A stretch of 64,000 nt of DNA from Prosthecomicrobium pneumaticum (GCF_014199915.1 NZ_JACHOO010000006.1:310001-374000), one strand, 5' to 3'. Positions 30,962 to 40,169 are shown, counted from the first letter of the stretch. Notes: a model not told the origin generated them from the letters alone. Translations and numbers: made by a program.

Positions 30962-31738
30962 TCAGCCGTCGAGCCGGACGGGGATGCCGGCGTCGGCCAT
31001 ATGCGCCTTCGCCTGATGGATGGTGAAGGTGCCGAAGTGGAAGATCGAGGCGGCGAGCACGGCGCTCGCCCGGCCCTTCGTCACGCCCTCGACGAGATGG
31101 TCGAGCGTGCCCACCCCGCCCGAGGCGACGACCGGCACGGGTACGGCATCGGCGATCGTCCGGGTGAGGGCGAGGTCGAAGCCCGCCTTGGTGCCGTCGC
31201 GGTCCATCGAGGTGAGCAGAATCTCGCCCGCCCCGAGCCGCGCCACCTCGACCGCATAGTCGACCGCGTCGATCCCGGTCGGCTGGCGGCCGCCATGGGT
31301 GAAGATCTCCCAGCGCGGCGCGGCGCCGCTGCCGACCTGCTTGGCGTCGATCGCGACGACGATCGCCTGTGCGCCGAACTTCTCCGCGGCGCGGGCGACG
31401 ATCGCGCGGTCACGCACCGCCGCCGAATTGATCGAGACCTTGTCCGCCCCGGCGAGCATCAGGGCGCGGATGTCCTCGACCGTGCGCACCCCGCCGCCGA
31501 CCGTCACCGGCATGAAGCAGGCCTCGGCGGTGCGGGCGACGACGTCGAGGATCGTGCCGCGGTTCTCGTGCGTCGCGGTGATGTCGAGGAAGCACAGCTC
31601 GTCGGCGCCGGCGGCGTCATAGGCCTTGGCCGCCTCGACGGGATCGCCGGCATCGATCAGATCGACGAAGTTGACGCCCTTGACGACACGGCCGTCCTTG
31701 ACGTCGAGACAAGGGATGACACGGGTCTTGAGGGTCAT
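30962..31738 (-). CDS. hisF: Imidazole glycerol phosphate synthase, cyclase subunit
   Basis: HisF, with the glutaminase HisH, converts PRFAR to imidazole glycerol phosphate and AICAR. The 258-residue TIM barrel has the conserved start [19 protein letters not shown] with the catalytic Asp in [20 protein letters not shown], and the second catalytic Asp in [14 protein letters not shown]. It ends with [11 protein letters not shown] and [11 protein letters not shown]. Its ATG overlaps the stop of the unknown gene upstream by 4 bp (ATGA), so translation is probably coupled to that gene. Confidence 0.98.
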   Translation of the reverse strand: MTLKTRVIPCLDVKDGRVVKGVNFVDLIDAGDPVEAAKAYDAAGADELCFLDITATHENRGTILDVVARTAEACFMPVTVGGGVRTVEDIRALMLAGADKVSINSAAVRDRAIVARAAEKFGAQAIVVAIDAKQVGSGAAPRWEIFTHGGRQPTGIDAVDYAVEVARLGAGEILLTSMDRDGTKAGFDLALTRTIADAVPVPVVASGGVGTLDHLVEGVTKGRASAVLAASIFHFGTFTIHQAKAHMADAGIPVRLDG

Positions 31739-32061
31739 GCCGACCGGCGCGTCAAAGAGGTCTGAGGAACGCGGCCGGACGCGCCGGGAACAGCGGCCGG
31801 ATCGTTGAGGAACGACCAGACCTCCGCCGGTAGAAGCCCGTCGGTCGCCTTCGGATCGAGGCGCGACAGGAGGAAGCGCATACCGGACCGGCGCTCCCGG
31901 AGTGCCGCCGAGAGGTCGTGCGCCGAGAGCGGCGAGATCAGCGCGACGGCGGAAGGCAGAAACGCCATCCAGTTCGCGACGGCGCCCAGCCGGTCGATAT
32001 GGGCGATCAGCTCCTGCCGGGAGATCGTCGAATCGTCGAACACCAGAAGGTAGCTATGCAT
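31735..32061 (-). CDS. Unknown small protein, Cas2/SinR-like pattern, inside his operon
   Basis: The 108-residue product is not a histidine enzyme and I do not recognise it by name. It opens with [20 protein letters not shown], followed by [17 protein letters not shown], then [19 protein letters not shown] and [12 protein letters not shown]. The order strand, Asp-rich turn, helix, Trp strand, helix, strand is reminiscent of the small ferredoxin-like fold of Cas2/VapD/SinR-type proteins, with the acidic turn FDD in the place of the Cas2 metal Asp. This is a pattern impression, not a demonstrated homology. Its start overlaps the two-helix membrane gene by 8 bp and its stop overlaps hisF by 4 bp, implying coupled translation. 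No CRISPR array is near. Confidence 0.6.
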   Translation of the reverse strand: MHSYLLVFDDSTISRQELIAHIDRLGAVANWMAFLPSAVALISPLSAHDLSAALRERRSGMRFLLSRLDPKATDGLLPAEVWSFLNDPAAVPGASGRVPQTSLTRRSA

Positions 32062-32449
32062 CGTCCCGCCTCCGCGACTCCGCGTCGTCGCCCGTCGCCG
32101 GATTGGTTTCGAGCGCCAGCGTCGCCGGATCGTGCGCCGCGCCGCCCTTGCTCAAGATAAGAAGTTCCTGCTGGCGCAACAAATAGGTTTCCGACTGCAG
32201 CCGGTCGGGCGCCCGAACAGCGAAGTAGCCATGAGCCGCCGCCGTCGCGAGAATGGGCAGGATACCGACCGCGATCAGCAGACCGGAAACGGCCCCTTCG
32301 AACCCGGCGAGCCACGCGAAGAAGAAGCAGACGGGCGGCGCCACCGCGCTCAGCCAGAGCAGCGGATTGAGCGCGTTCTGGACCCGCACCTGGGCCGCGC
32401 GGTCGAGCACGCCGCGCAGGTCCAGCCCGCTCTTCGGCCCGCCATTCAT
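32054..32449 (-). CDS. Unknown two-helix membrane protein inside his operon
   Basis: A 131-residue protein of unknown function. Residues 1-28 are soluble ([20 protein letters not shown]). Two hydrophobic helices follow at about 29-50 ([20 protein letters not shown]) and 54-77 ([20 protein letters not shown]). A charged C-terminal tail then runs to the end and contains [20 protein letters not shown], likely helical. Both termini are probably on the same side, by the hairpin topology. The ATG overlaps the hisA stop by 4 bp and the stop overlaps the Cas2/SinR-like gene by 8 bp. The pair looks like one functional unit carried within the histidine operon; no function is claimed. Confidence 0.65.
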   Translation of the reverse strand: MNGGPKSGLDLRGVLDRAAQVRVQNALNPLLWLSAVAPPVCFFFAWLAGFEGAVSGLLIAVGILPILATAAAHGYFAVRAPDRLQSETYLLRQQELLILSKGGAAHDPATLALETNPATGDDAESRRRDDA

Positions 32450-33186
32450 CGCCCGCTTCGCGCCTCCCGAATCAGCGCCAGCGCCTCGGCCGGGTCGAGG
32501 CGGCCGTCATAGAGGGCGCGGCCGGAGATCGCGCCCTCGAGGATCGTGCAGTCGGGCTCGAGCAGCCGCTTCACATCGGCGATCGAGGCGAGGCCGCCCG
32601 AGGCGATCACCGGGATCGACACGGCGTGCGCGAGCGCCAGCGTCGCCTCGACATTGAGCCCCTTGAGCACACCGTCGCGATCGATGTCGGTATAGACGAT
32701 CGCCGCGGCGCCGGCGTCTTCGAAACGCCGCGCCAGCTCGACCACGGTCAGTTCGGAGGTCTCGGCCCAGCCTTCGACCGCCACCCTGCCGCCCTTCGCG
32801 TCGATGCCGACGACGATCCGGCCGGGATGCGCCCGGCAGGCGGCGCGGACGAGATCGGGATCGCGCAGCGCCACCGTGCCGAGGATGACGCGGGCAATGC
32901 CCCTGTCGAGCCAGCCGTCGATCGCCGCCCGGTCGCGAATGCCGCCGCCGAGCTGCACCGGCATCGTCACGGCGGCGAGGATGGCCTCGACCGCCGCGCC
33001 GTTCACCGAATGGCCGGCGAAGGCGCCGTTCAGATCGACGACGTGCAGATATTCGAAACCCTGCGCCTCGAAGGCGCGGGCCTGCGCGGCCGGATCGGTG
33101 TTGAACACCGTCGCGTCGTCCATGGCGCCGAGCTTCAGGCGGACACAGGCGCCGTCCTTCAGGTCGATGGCAGGAAAGAGGATCAT
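32446..33186 (-). CDS. hisA: ProFAR isomerase (HisA)
   Basis: HisA opens the ribose ring of ProFAR to PRFAR by an Amadori rearrangement. The 246-residue TIM barrel starts with [14 protein letters not shown], whose Asp is the catalytic acid/base, then [30 protein letters not shown] and, in the second half, [15 protein letters not shown] with the second Asp. Terminal phosphate-binding motifs are [13 protein letters not shown] and [11 protein letters not shown]. Its start shares one base with the hisH stop and its stop overlaps the next gene by 4 bp. Confidence 0.98.
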   Translation of the reverse strand: MILFPAIDLKDGACVRLKLGAMDDATVFNTDPAAQARAFEAQGFEYLHVVDLNGAFAGHSVNGAAVEAILAAVTMPVQLGGGIRDRAAIDGWLDRGIARVILGTVALRDPDLVRAACRAHPGRIVVGIDAKGGRVAVEGWAETSELTVVELARRFEDAGAAAIVYTDIDRDGVLKGLNVEATLALAHAVSIPVIASGGLASIADVKRLLEPDCTILEGAISGRALYDGRLDPAEALALIREARSGR

Positions 33187-33833
33187 CAGGGCTTCCAGGC
33201 GAGGAAGTTGGCGAGAAGGGCGAGGCCGAGCTTCTGGCTCTTCTCGGGATGGAACTGGGTGCCGGCGACATTGTCCCGCGCGACGATCGCCGTCACCGGC
33301 CCGCCATAGTCGGCGGTGGCGATCACCTCGTCGGGCCGGGTCGGCACCAGATGGTAGCCGTGCAGGAAATAGGCGTGCAGCCCCGCCTCGCCGAGCGGGA
33401 TGCCGGCGAGCAGCGGGTGGTCGGCCGCGGCGACGAGCGTGTTCCAGCCCATGTGCGGCACCTTGAGACGCGGATCGGACGGCGCGATCGGCCGCACCTC
33501 GCCGCCGATCCGGCCGAGGCCCTCGGTCGCGCCGTGTTCGACGCCGCGATCGGCGAGCAATTGCATGCCGACGCAGATGCCGAGAAAGGCGCGGCCGCGC
33601 CGGTCGATCGCCTCGCCGATCGCCTCGACCATGCCGGGCACCGCGTCGAGGCTGGTGCGGCAGTCGCGGAATGCGCCGTCGCCGGGCAGCACGACGTGAT
33701 CGGCCTTCGCGACGATGTCGGGATCGGACGTGACGATCACCGGGCCGGCGCCGGCGGAGGCAGAGGCGCGTTCGAGCGCCTTGACGGCCGAGCGGATGTT
33801 GCCGGCGCCATAGTCGATCAGGGCAATGGTCAT
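33186..33833 (-). CDS. hisH: Imidazole glycerol phosphate synthase, glutaminase subunit
   Basis: HisH hydrolyses glutamine and passes ammonia to HisF. The 215-residue class I glutamine amidotransferase has the nucleophile elbow [11 protein letters not shown] (Cys at about residue 87) and the His-Glu pair in [10 protein letters not shown]. The N-terminus [13 protein letters not shown] and [11 protein letters not shown] are typical. The start at 33833 is an ATG that overlaps the DUF2628 stop by 4 bp; the much longer open frame upstream covers hisB and is not used. Confidence 0.97.
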   Translation of the reverse strand: MTIALIDYGAGNIRSAVKALERASASAGAGPVIVTSDPDIVAKADHVVLPGDGAFRDCRTSLDAVPGMVEAIGEAIDRRGRAFLGICVGMQLLADRGVEHGATEGLGRIGGEVRPIAPSDPRLKVPHMGWNTLVAAADHPLLAGIPLGEAGLHAYFLHGYHLVPTRPDEVIATADYGGPVTAIVARDNVAGTQFHPEKSQKLGLALLANFLAWKP

Positions 33834-34294
33834 CGCGCCGCCTCCGGAAAGAGGCCGAGCACCGGCGGATGCGCTGTCACCGGCACGCCGGCGAGCGGCG
33901 AACGCGGCGCGGCCGGCACCTCCGGCGGCGCCGGATCGTCGAGGCCGGCGAAGAAGCGCAGCTCCGCCTCGTCGATCGACCGGCCGCTCGCCACCCCGAC
34001 CGTCCGCCACCCGCGTCCCGACAGGGTCCAGCGCCGCAGCGCGTTCGCCTCGAGGGCGAAGAGCAGGACGGCGAGCGCCGCGACGAGGCCGGAAATCCCC
34101 TCTCCGAGCTGCCGGCCGGCGAATTCGAGCCCGGCCGTGACGAGAACGAAGCCGAGGAAGACGATCCACATCCGCCGATAGAGCAGCCAGACGAGGGGAA
34201 GGAAGAAGGCCGGCCAGCAGAAGCCGTCCTTGACGAAAACGAGGCGGTCCGCCGCGTCGGTGTCGCGCGGCGCCATCACGACATAGGTTTTCAT
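33830..34294 (-). CDS. DUF2628 membrane protein of the his operon
   Basis: A 154-residue protein matching DUF2628, a membrane family of unknown function often found next to hisB-hisH in Rhizobiales. It begins [20 protein letters not shown], followed by [20 protein letters not shown], a second hydrophobic stretch ([16 protein letters not shown]) and a third ([20 protein letters not shown]), then a soluble [18 protein letters not shown] segment. The C-terminal Pro/Ala-rich tail is variable. The 4-bp overlap with hisH and 21-bp gap after hisB place it inside the operon. Its role is not known. Confidence 0.82.
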   Translation of the reverse strand: MKTYVVMAPRDTDAADRLVFVKDGFCWPAFFLPLVWLLYRRMWIVFLGFVLVTAGLEFAGRQLGEGISGLVAALAVLLFALEANALRRWTLSGRGWRTVGVASGRSIDEAELRFFAGLDDPAPPEVPAAPRSPLAGVPVTAHPPVLGLFPEAAR

Positions 34295-34315
34295 GCCGGC
34301 CTCCCGGAGGCTGAT

Positions 34316-34903
34316 CTAGAGGCTGCCCTTGGTCGAAGGCACGCGGTCCGCCTGACGCGGATCGATCTCGACGGCCCGGCGCAGCGCGCGCGCCACCGCC
34401 TTGAAACAGGTCTCGGCGATGTGGTGGTTGTTCTCGCCATAAAGGTTTTCGAGATGCAGCGTGATCCCGGCATTCTGCGCGAACGCCTGGAAGAACTCGC
34501 GGAACAGCTCGGTGTCGAAATCGCCGACCTTGTCGCGCGTGAAGGCGACCTTCCAGACGAGGAAGGGCCGGCCGGACACGTCGATCGCGGCGCGGGTCAG
34601 CGCCTCGTCCATGGCGAGGTGGCAATCGGCATAGCGGCCGATGCCGCGCTTGTCGCCGAGCGCCTCCTTCAGGGCCTGGCCGAGCGCGATGCCGACATCC
34701 TCGACCGTATGGTGCTGGTCGATGTGGAGGTCGCCTTCGGCGCGGACGCGGATATCGATCAGCGAATGGCGGGCGAGCTGGTCGAGCATATGGTCGAAGA
34801 AGCCGATGCCGGTTTCCATGTCGGCGCGGCCCGTGCCGTCGAGATCGATCGCGATCTCGATGCGGGTCTCCTTGGTCTCTCGGCCGATCGTCGCCGTGCG
34901 CAT
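34316..34903 (-). CDS. hisB: Imidazoleglycerol-phosphate dehydratase
   Basis: HisB dehydrates imidazole glycerol phosphate to imidazole acetol phosphate. The 195-residue monofunctional enzyme has the duplicated metal-binding signatures. These are [14 protein letters not shown] and [17 protein letters not shown] in the first half, and the matching [20 protein letters not shown] with [19 protein letters not shown] in the second, whose His/Glu clusters bind two manganese ions. It is the first gene of the operon hisB-DUF2628-hisH-hisA-unknown pair-hisF-hisE-coaA. hisG, hisD and others are elsewhere. The divergent partner is hslV, 167 bp away. Confidence 0.98.
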   Translation of the reverse strand: MRTATIGRETKETRIEIAIDLDGTGRADMETGIGFFDHMLDQLARHSLIDIRVRAEGDLHIDQHHTVEDVGIALGQALKEALGDKRGIGRYADCHLAMDEALTRAAIDVSGRPFLVWKVAFTRDKVGDFDTELFREFFQAFAQNAGITLHLENLYGENNHHIAETCFKAVARALRRAVEIDPRQADRVPSTKGSL

Positions 34904-34970
34904 CGCGCTTCTCCTTCGTCCGGCCGCTGTTTAACAGGCGAGGCTTGCGATTTCCACCCGCGGGCACGGG

Positions 34971-35000
34971 CTTTGCAGCCGCCGGGGCGCCGCCCTACAT
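34971..35000 (+). promoter_or_regulatory. Candidate promoter of hslVU
   Basis: CTTTGC at 34971-34976 and CTACAT at 34995-35000, 18 bases apart, resemble the rhizobial housekeeping consensus CTTGAC-N17-CTATAT. The -10 also partly fits RpoH, which would suit hslVU, but the -35 does not. The position, about 70 bp before the hslV ATG, is right. Confidence 0.35.
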
Positions 35001-35070
35001 AGGGGGCTCGACCCACGAGGGCGCCGGCCGGGGCTTCGGACCGCGCGGACGCCGCTTCCAAGGAATCCCG

Positions 35071-35640
35071 ATGTCCGAATTCACGAACGAGGCCGGCCGC
35101 CTCCCCTCCTGGCACGGCACGACGATCGTCACCGTCCGCAAGGGCGGCAAGGTGGTGATCGCGGGCGACGGTCAGGTCAGCCTCGGCCAGACCGTCATCA
35201 AGCACAATGCGAAGAAGGTCCGGCCGCTCGGCAAGGGCAAGGTGATCGCCGGCTTCGCCGGAGCGACCGCCGACGCCTTCACCCTGCTCGAACGGCTCGA
35301 GGCGAAGCTCGAGCAATATCCCGGCCAGCTCACCCGCGCCTGTGTCGAGCTCGCCAAGGACTGGCGCACCGACCGGTATCTGCGCCGGCTCGAGGCGATG
35401 ATGATCGTCGCCGATCCCTCCACCACGCTGGTGCTGACGGGCAATGGCGACGTGCTCGAACCGGAAAGCGGCATCGCGGCGATCGGCTCGGGCGGCAATT
35501 ACGCCCTCGCCGCGGCGCGGGCGCTGTCCGACAGCGCGCTCGACGCCGAGGCGATCGCCCGCCGCGCCATGGCGATCGCCGCCGAGATCTGCGTCTACAC
35601 CAACACGGCCGTCACGCTCGAAACGCTCGACGCGGCGTAA
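35071..35640 (+). CDS. hslV: ATP-dependent protease subunit HslV
   Basis: HslV (ClpQ) is the threonine peptidase of the HslUV two-component protease. In the 189-residue precursor the catalytic Thr corresponds to T17 of [13 protein letters not shown], so a 16-residue N-terminal leader ending in His-Gly must be removed to expose it; the E. coli protein only loses Met. [25 protein letters not shown] and [14 protein letters not shown] are standard HslV motifs. The ATG at 35071 has AAGGAAT upstream. It is followed 24 bp later by hslU. A GNAT gene often found between the two in relatives is missing. Confidence 0.96.
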   Translation: MSEFTNEAGRLPSWHGTTIVTVRKGGKVVIAGDGQVSLGQTVIKHNAKKVRPLGKGKVIAGFAGATADAFTLLERLEAKLEQYPGQLTRACVELAKDWRTDRYLRRLEAMMIVADPSTTLVLTGNGDVLEPESGIAAIGSGGNYALAAARALSDSALDAEAIARRAMAIAAEICVYTNTAVTLETLDAA

Positions 35641-35664
35641 TCCGCGGCAGGCGAGGAAATCCCC

Positions 35665-36966
35665 ATGACGAATTTTTCCCCCCGAGAGATCGTCTCGGAA
35701 CTCGACCGCTACATCATCGGCCAGCACGACGCGAAGCGGGCGGTGGCGATCGCGCTGCGCAACCGCTGGCGCCGCCAGCAGCTCGAAGGACCGATGCGCG
35801 AGGAGGTTCTGCCGAAGAACATCCTGATGATCGGGCCGACCGGCGTCGGCAAGACCGAGATCTCCCGCCGGCTCGCGCGGCTCGCGGGCGCACCGTTCCT
35901 GAAGGTCGAGGCGACCAAGTTCACCGAGGTCGGCTATGTCGGCCGCGACGTCGAGCAGATCGTGCGCGACCTCGTCGAGATCGGCATCGGCCTGGTGCGC
36001 GAGAAGAAGCGCAAGAGCGTCGAGGCGAAGGCCCAGCTCGCCGCCGAGGAGCGCGTCCTGACGGCGCTCGTCGGCGAGAGCTCGAGCCCGGCGACACGCG
36101 AGAGCTTCCGCAAGAAGCTGCGCGCCGGCGAGCTCGACGACAAGGAGATCGAGATCGAGGTCCGCGACCAGGGCGGCGCGCCGTCCTTCGAGATCCCGGG
36201 CATGCCGGGCGCCTCGGTCGGCGTCGTGTCGATCGGCGAGATGTTCGGCAAGGCCTTCGGCGGCAAGACGAAGACCCGCCGCACGACCGTGCGCGACTCG
36301 CACAAGGTGCTGATCGACGAGGAGTCCGACAAGCTGCTCGACAGCGAGGAGGTCACCGCCGAGGCGATCGCCTCGGTCGAGAATGACGGCATCGTCTTCC
36401 TCGACGAGATCGACAAGATCTGCGCCCGCGAGGGCCGCGCCGGCGATGTCTCGCGCGAGGGCGTGCAGCGCGACCTGCTGCCGCTCATCGAGGGCACCAC
36501 CGTGGCGACCAAGCACGGGCCGGTGAAGACGGACCATATCCTCTTCATCGCCTCGGGCGCCTTTCACGTCGCCCGGCCGTCGGACCTGTTGCCCGAGCTG
36601 CAGGGCCGCCTGCCGATCCGCGTCGAGCTCTCGGCGCTGACCAAGGAGGACTTCCGCCGCATCCTCACCGATACGGAGGCGAGCCTCATCAAGCAGTATG
36701 TGGCCCTGATGGCGACCGAGGGCGTCGCGCTCGAGATCACCGAGGATGCGATCGAGTCGATCGCCACCATCGCGGTCGAGGTCAATGCCTCGGTCGAGAA
36801 CATCGGCGCCCGCCGGCTGCAGACGGTGATGGAGCGGATCCTCGACGAGGTCAGCTATTCGGCGCCCGACCGCGCCGGCGAGACGGTGCGGATCGACGCC
36901 GCCTATATCGAGCGGCACATCGGCGATCTCGCGCGGAACGTCGACCTGTCGCGCTACATCCTCTGA
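35665..36966 (+). CDS. hslU: ATPase subunit HslU of the HslUV protease
   Basis: HslU unfolds substrates and feeds them to HslV. The 433-residue AAA+ protein has an N-terminal [16 protein letters not shown], Walker A in [17 protein letters not shown] (about residues 54-64), the pore motif GYVGRD, an intermediate I-domain (about 110-225), Walker [12 protein letters not shown], sensor [11 protein letters not shown], and a C-terminal end in SRYIL that inserts into HslV. The spacing of 24 bp from hslV implies co-transcription. Confidence 0.98.
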   Translation: MTNFSPREIVSELDRYIIGQHDAKRAVAIALRNRWRRQQLEGPMREEVLPKNILMIGPTGVGKTEISRRLARLAGAPFLKVEATKFTEVGYVGRDVEQIVRDLVEIGIGLVREKKRKSVEAKAQLAAEERVLTALVGESSSPATRESFRKKLRAGELDDKEIEIEVRDQGGAPSFEIPGMPGASVGVVSIGEMFGKAFGGKTKTRRTTVRDSHKVLIDEESDKLLDSEEVTAEAIASVENDGIVFLDEIDKICAREGRAGDVSREGVQRDLLPLIEGTTVATKHGPVKTDHILFIASGAFHVARPSDLLPELQGRLPIRVELSALTKEDFRRILTDTEASLIKQYVALMATEGVALEITEDAIESIATIAVEVNASVENIGARRLQTVMERILDEVSYSAPDRAGETVRIDAAYIERHIGDLARNVDLSRYIL

Positions 36967-36973
36967 CGACGGC

Positions 36974-36999
36974 GGCGGTCCTCTCCAAAGGGGGCCGCC
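36974..36999 (+). terminator. Hairpin downstream of hslU
   Basis: A 10-bp stem with two G-T pairs and a 6-base loop begins 7 bp after the hslU stop. There is no T-run, so factor-independent termination is doubtful, but the location fits a transcript end. The remaining 160 bp before the DUF1402 gene shows nothing recognisable. Confidence 0.35.
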
Positions 37000-37163
37000 G
37001 GCCGGTTCGGGATGGTCGCTCCGCCCGGCACAGGGTCCGGCCGAAGAGCCGAAACGATCCGGCGGCGCGACGATTTTCCTGTCGTTCCGCCGCCGGGGCC
37101 GTGCTAAGAGGCCGCCCCGTTGCGCAGCGGTCAGGCCCCCCGCTGTGCCGGAACAGATCCGAC

Positions 37164-38120
37164 ATGGTTCGTCGCCCGCTCGCTGCGCTTTTGCTGGTCC
37201 TTGCGCTCGCCGCGGGCCTCCCCGTTCTGGCGGCGGACGCCGTCCCGGTTCCGCCCGGCAACCGCTCGGCGGTGCAGCCGCCCATCGACGGCAGCTCGAT
37301 CGCCCGGACGCGCGAGACCAAAGGGTCGTTCGAGGACAAGTACAAGCGGGTCTATGGCCTCCTCCAGCGCGACCGCACGCTGATCGGCAAGATCAAGAAG
37401 ACCGCCGCCCTCTACGACATCGATCCGATCCACATCATCGGCGCGATCGTCGGCGAGCACACCTACAACGTCGATTCGATCGACAGCGCGCAGGGCTATT
37501 ACATCAAGGCGCTCGGCTATCTGTCCGAGGACAACCTCGCCTTCGTGCATGACGGCGTGTCGGTCGGCGATTTCGTGGCGCGGCCGGAATTCGAAGACTG
37601 TGCCAAGGAAAAGGACGACTACGACCTCTGGTCCTGCCGCGAGCACGTCTGGAACGAGCGCTTCCGCGGCCGCACCGTCGACGGCACCGCCTGGCCGAAC
37701 GATCGCTTCGGGCGGGTGTTCTTCCAGCCCTTCTTCGCCGGGCAGACCTTCGGCCTCGGCCAGCTCAATCCGCTCGCCGCGCTGATGGTGGCCGATCGTG
37801 TCCACGCCGTCGGCGGACTGCCGGTACTCACTGCGGCACAGGCGCCGAAGGTCTACCATGCGATCATGGATCCCGACCTGTCGCTGCACTATATGGCGGC
37901 CTCGATCCGCGCCTCGATCGACGCCTATCGCGACATTGCCGGTGTCGACATCTCCGACAATCCCGGCCTCACCGCGACCCTCTACAACATCGGCGACGTG
38001 CGTCGGCGGGCGCAGGAGTTCGCCGCGCTCCGCCGGTCGAGCCCGGGCACCTGGCCGCGCGAGAACTATTACGGCTGGTTCGTCAACGATCGGCTGGACG
38101 AGCTCGAGAAGCTGCTCTGA
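37164..38120 (+). CDS. DUF1402 secreted protein
   Basis: A 318-residue exported protein of the DUF1402 family, restricted largely to Rhizobiales. The N-terminus is a clear Sec signal (RRPLAALLLVLALAAGLPVL) ending in LAADA, so the mature protein is periplasmic. Further on are a soluble domain with KRVYGLLQRDRTLIGKIKKT, HIIGAIVGEHTYNVD, and TFGLGQLNPLAALMV. The GEHTYN/GLGQLNP pattern is suggestive of a lytic-transglycosylase-like fold (Glu followed by a Gly-x-GQ motif), but that is only an impression. Its 3' end overlaps the convergent xre gene by 38 bp. It lies downstream of hslU, as in many relatives. Confidence 0.82.
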   Translation: MVRRPLAALLLVLALAAGLPVLAADAVPVPPGNRSAVQPPIDGSSIARTRETKGSFEDKYKRVYGLLQRDRTLIGKIKKTAALYDIDPIHIIGAIVGEHTYNVDSIDSAQGYYIKALGYLSEDNLAFVHDGVSVGDFVARPEFEDCAKEKDDYDLWSCREHVWNERFRGRTVDGTAWPNDRFGRVFFQPFFAGQTFGLGQLNPLAALMVADRVHAVGGLPVLTAAQAPKVYHAIMDPDLSLHYMAASIRASIDAYRDIAGVDISDNPGLTATLYNIGDVRRRAQEFAALRRSSPGTWPRENYYGWFVNDRLDELEKLL

Positions 38121-38490
38121 GGTCCTCCGCCGGACCGGCGAGGCGCTCGAGTTCCGCCGCGAGCCGGCGCATCGCCTCGGGCGGCAGCCGGTCGATCGTC
38201 GCGGCGAGCGCATGGGCGAGATCGGAAGCCGCCGGATCGAGGCCGGCCGTGTCGATCTCGATCTTCGGATGGGAGGCCGCGGCGAGACGCTGCAGCTCCT
38301 CCGCCTCGTCCCAGATGACGTTGAAATAGGCGATGATCCGCTGCGTCAGCATCCAGGTCGGACGGCCGCGGCGCCCGTGTTCGAGGGCGGAGAGATAGGC
38401 GCTCGAAACGCCGAGCTCGGCCGCCATCGCCTTCAGCGAAATGCCGCGGCGGGCGCGCAATTCGCGAATGCGGGCGCCGAAGGGGGTCAC
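38083..38490 (-). CDS. XRE-family helix-turn-helix regulator
   Basis: A 135-residue DNA-binding protein with an N-terminal HTH: FGARIRELRARRGISLKAMA followed by AELGVSSAYLSALEHGRRGR (about residues 4-43). A helical C-terminal part contains IIAYFNVIWDEAEELQRLA. No metal or enzyme domain is fused. It is the last gene of the minus-strand operon tim44-mltA-smr-xre, overlapping smr by 4 bp. It also overlaps the 3' end of the convergent DUF1402 gene. Its targets are unknown; local autoregulation is possible. Confidence 0.85.
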   Translation of the reverse strand: MTPFGARIRELRARRGISLKAMAAELGVSSAYLSALEHGRRGRPTWMLTQRIIAYFNVIWDEAEELQRLAAASHPKIEIDTAGLDPAASDLAHALAATIDRLPPEAMRRLAAELERLAGPAEDLRAASRARPADR

Positions 38491-39083
38491 GCCTCCGCCT
38501 CCCCCGGCCCCTTCCTCGGCTTTCGGATGCGGACATAGAGCGCGCCGCCGCCGCCATGCGCCCGGTGCGCCTCGTCGAAGCCGACGACGACGCCCCGCAT
38601 CGCCGGCTCGGCGAGCCAGCGCGGCACCAGGCGGCGCAGCACGCCGCGCTCGTTGAAGCCGAACACGTCCTCGCTCTCCGACCGGCCCTTGCCGGTGATG
38701 ACGAGGACCAGCCGGTCGCCCCGCTGCTGGCTGAGGCGCAGAAAGCCGTGCAGCCGGTCATGCGCCTCGGCCTGGGTGAGGCCATGCAGGTCGATGCGCG
38801 AATCGATGCCGACGGTGCCGCGCGAGACGCGGCTGTGGGTGCGCCGATCGATCGGCTGGAGCGGCGGCGGCACGTGCTTCTTCGGACGCTTCGGCAGGGA
38901 GAAGGCGGCCGCACCCGACAATCCGCTCTCGGCGGGGCCGGCCGGCTCGGCGGGCGGTAGTGGCAACGGAGCGGTCTCCTCCGGCGCCGGCGCGGTCTCG
39001 GGTCGCAACGGCACCGCGGTGCGGGCGACCGTCTCCCACAGTGTCCGCTCCTCCTTCGACAGATGGCGACGACGGCGGCTCAC
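38487..39083 (-). CDS. Smr-domain protein
   Basis: A 198-residue protein with an unstructured, Pro/Glu-rich N-terminal half and a C-terminal Smr (MutS2-related) domain. The domain has IDSRIDLHGLTQAEAHDRL (the LDxHG-type motif), LVLVITGKGRS (the TGxG motif) and GGGGALYVRIRKPRK. Smr domains act as endonucleases on branched DNA or on RNA; E. coli SmrB cleaves mRNA on collided ribosomes. Which applies here is not visible. The start is a GTG at 39083 whose GTGA overlaps the mltA stop. Confidence 0.88.
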   Translation of the reverse strand: MSRRRRHLSKEERTLWETVARTAVPLRPETAPAPEETAPLPLPPAEPAGPAESGLSGAAAFSLPKRPKKHVPPPLQPIDRRTHSRVSRGTVGIDSRIDLHGLTQAEAHDRLHGFLRLSQQRGDRLVLVITGKGRSESEDVFGFNERGVLRRLVPRWLAEPAMRGVVVGFDEAHRAHGGGGALYVRIRKPRKGPGEAEA

Positions 39084-40165
39084 GGCAGCGCCCCGCGCGG
39101 CACGAGCGCGACGAAGCGCCCCGCCGCCTGCATCGCACCGGCGATGGCGCCCGCGGCATCGCCCGATCCGAAGAACACGTCGCCCCGCGCCGGACCCAGA
39201 ATGGCGCTGCCGGTGTCCTGCGCGACCAGGAGCCGGCGAAGCGGCGCCCCGCCCGGCAGGATCGTTTCCACCCATACCGGCATATGAAAGGTGTGCAGCG
39301 TCCGGTCGACCGCGAGGCTGCGGCCGGGCGAGAGCGGCACTTTCGCGGCGGCGACCGGCCCGAGTGCCGGATCGTCGACCGGTGCCTCGCGGAAGAAGAT
39401 GTAGGAGCGGTTGGCGGCGAGCACAGAAGGCGCCTCGTCGGGACGGTCGGCGAGCCAGGCGCGGATCGCCTCCATCGTCACGCCCCCACGGGGCAGAGCG
39501 CCCCGGTCGACCAGCACGCGGCCGATCGGCGTATAGGGGTGGCCGGATTTGGCGGCATAGGTGACCCGCATCACCCCGCCCTCGGCGAGCCGGACGCGTG
39601 CCGCCCCCTGGATATGGATGAAGAAGGCGTCGACCGGATCGGCGAGATGAACGAGCTCGAGCGCCGCGCCGTCGAGTGCGCCCGCCATGATCGCCGCCCG
39701 GTCGGGATAGGGGGCGTAGCCCGATTCGGTCCGCCGCGCGAAGCGATACCCCGCGGGGACGCCCGGCGGCGGGTTCTCCTCGTCGATCTCGACGAGATCG
39801 GCGGGCGGGGCGTGGAGCGGCACGGAGAAGCGGGGCGAGGCGGCCCGTGCGCCATCGACCTCGGGCTCGTAATAGCCGGTGAAGAACCCCCGGCCCGTCT
39901 CGGGCTCGACGAGCACCGGCGCGAAATGCGCCTCGAAGAAGCCGCGCGCGGCGACGGCCGATTGGTCCGGGAGGGCGAGGGCATCGCGGGCGACGACGGA
40001 CAGCGCGGCGCCGTCGACACCGAGCGCCCGCGTCTTCGGCGGCGCGTCGGCGATCGTCGCGGCGCTCAGCCGGAATGCGCAAAAGGCCGCGGCGTGATCG
40101 TCCGCGGCCCAGCCATCGAGATCGGTAAAGGTGAGCGGCGTCAGCCGGAAAGGCGAGGGCGGCAC
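39080..40165 (-). CDS. mltA: Membrane-bound lytic murein transglycosylase A
   Basis: MltA cleaves peptidoglycan glycan strands, forming 1,6-anhydromuramic acid. The 361-residue protein shows the MltA domain (FFTGYYEPEVDGA, RTESGYAPYPDRAAI) and the C-terminal 3D domain with LLVAQDTGSAILGPARGD and VFFGSGDAA, where the conserved aspartates form the active site. A GTG at 40165, 4 bp after the tim44-like stop, gives the best start. With it no signal peptide is visible, which is usual for annotated rhizobial MltA but leaves its export unexplained; a start further upstream would overlap the tim44-like gene. Confidence 0.9.
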   Translation of the reverse strand: MPPSPFRLTPLTFTDLDGWAADDHAAAFCAFRLSAATIADAPPKTRALGVDGAALSVVARDALALPDQSAVAARGFFEAHFAPVLVEPETGRGFFTGYYEPEVDGARAASPRFSVPLHAPPADLVEIDEENPPPGVPAGYRFARRTESGYAPYPDRAAIMAGALDGAALELVHLADPVDAFFIHIQGAARVRLAEGGVMRVTYAAKSGHPYTPIGRVLVDRGALPRGGVTMEAIRAWLADRPDEAPSVLAANRSYIFFREAPVDDPALGPVAAAKVPLSPGRSLAVDRTLHTFHMPVWVETILPGGAPLRRLLVAQDTGSAILGPARGDVFFGSGDAAGAIAGAMQAAGRFVALVPRGALP

Positions 40166-40169
40166 AGCC

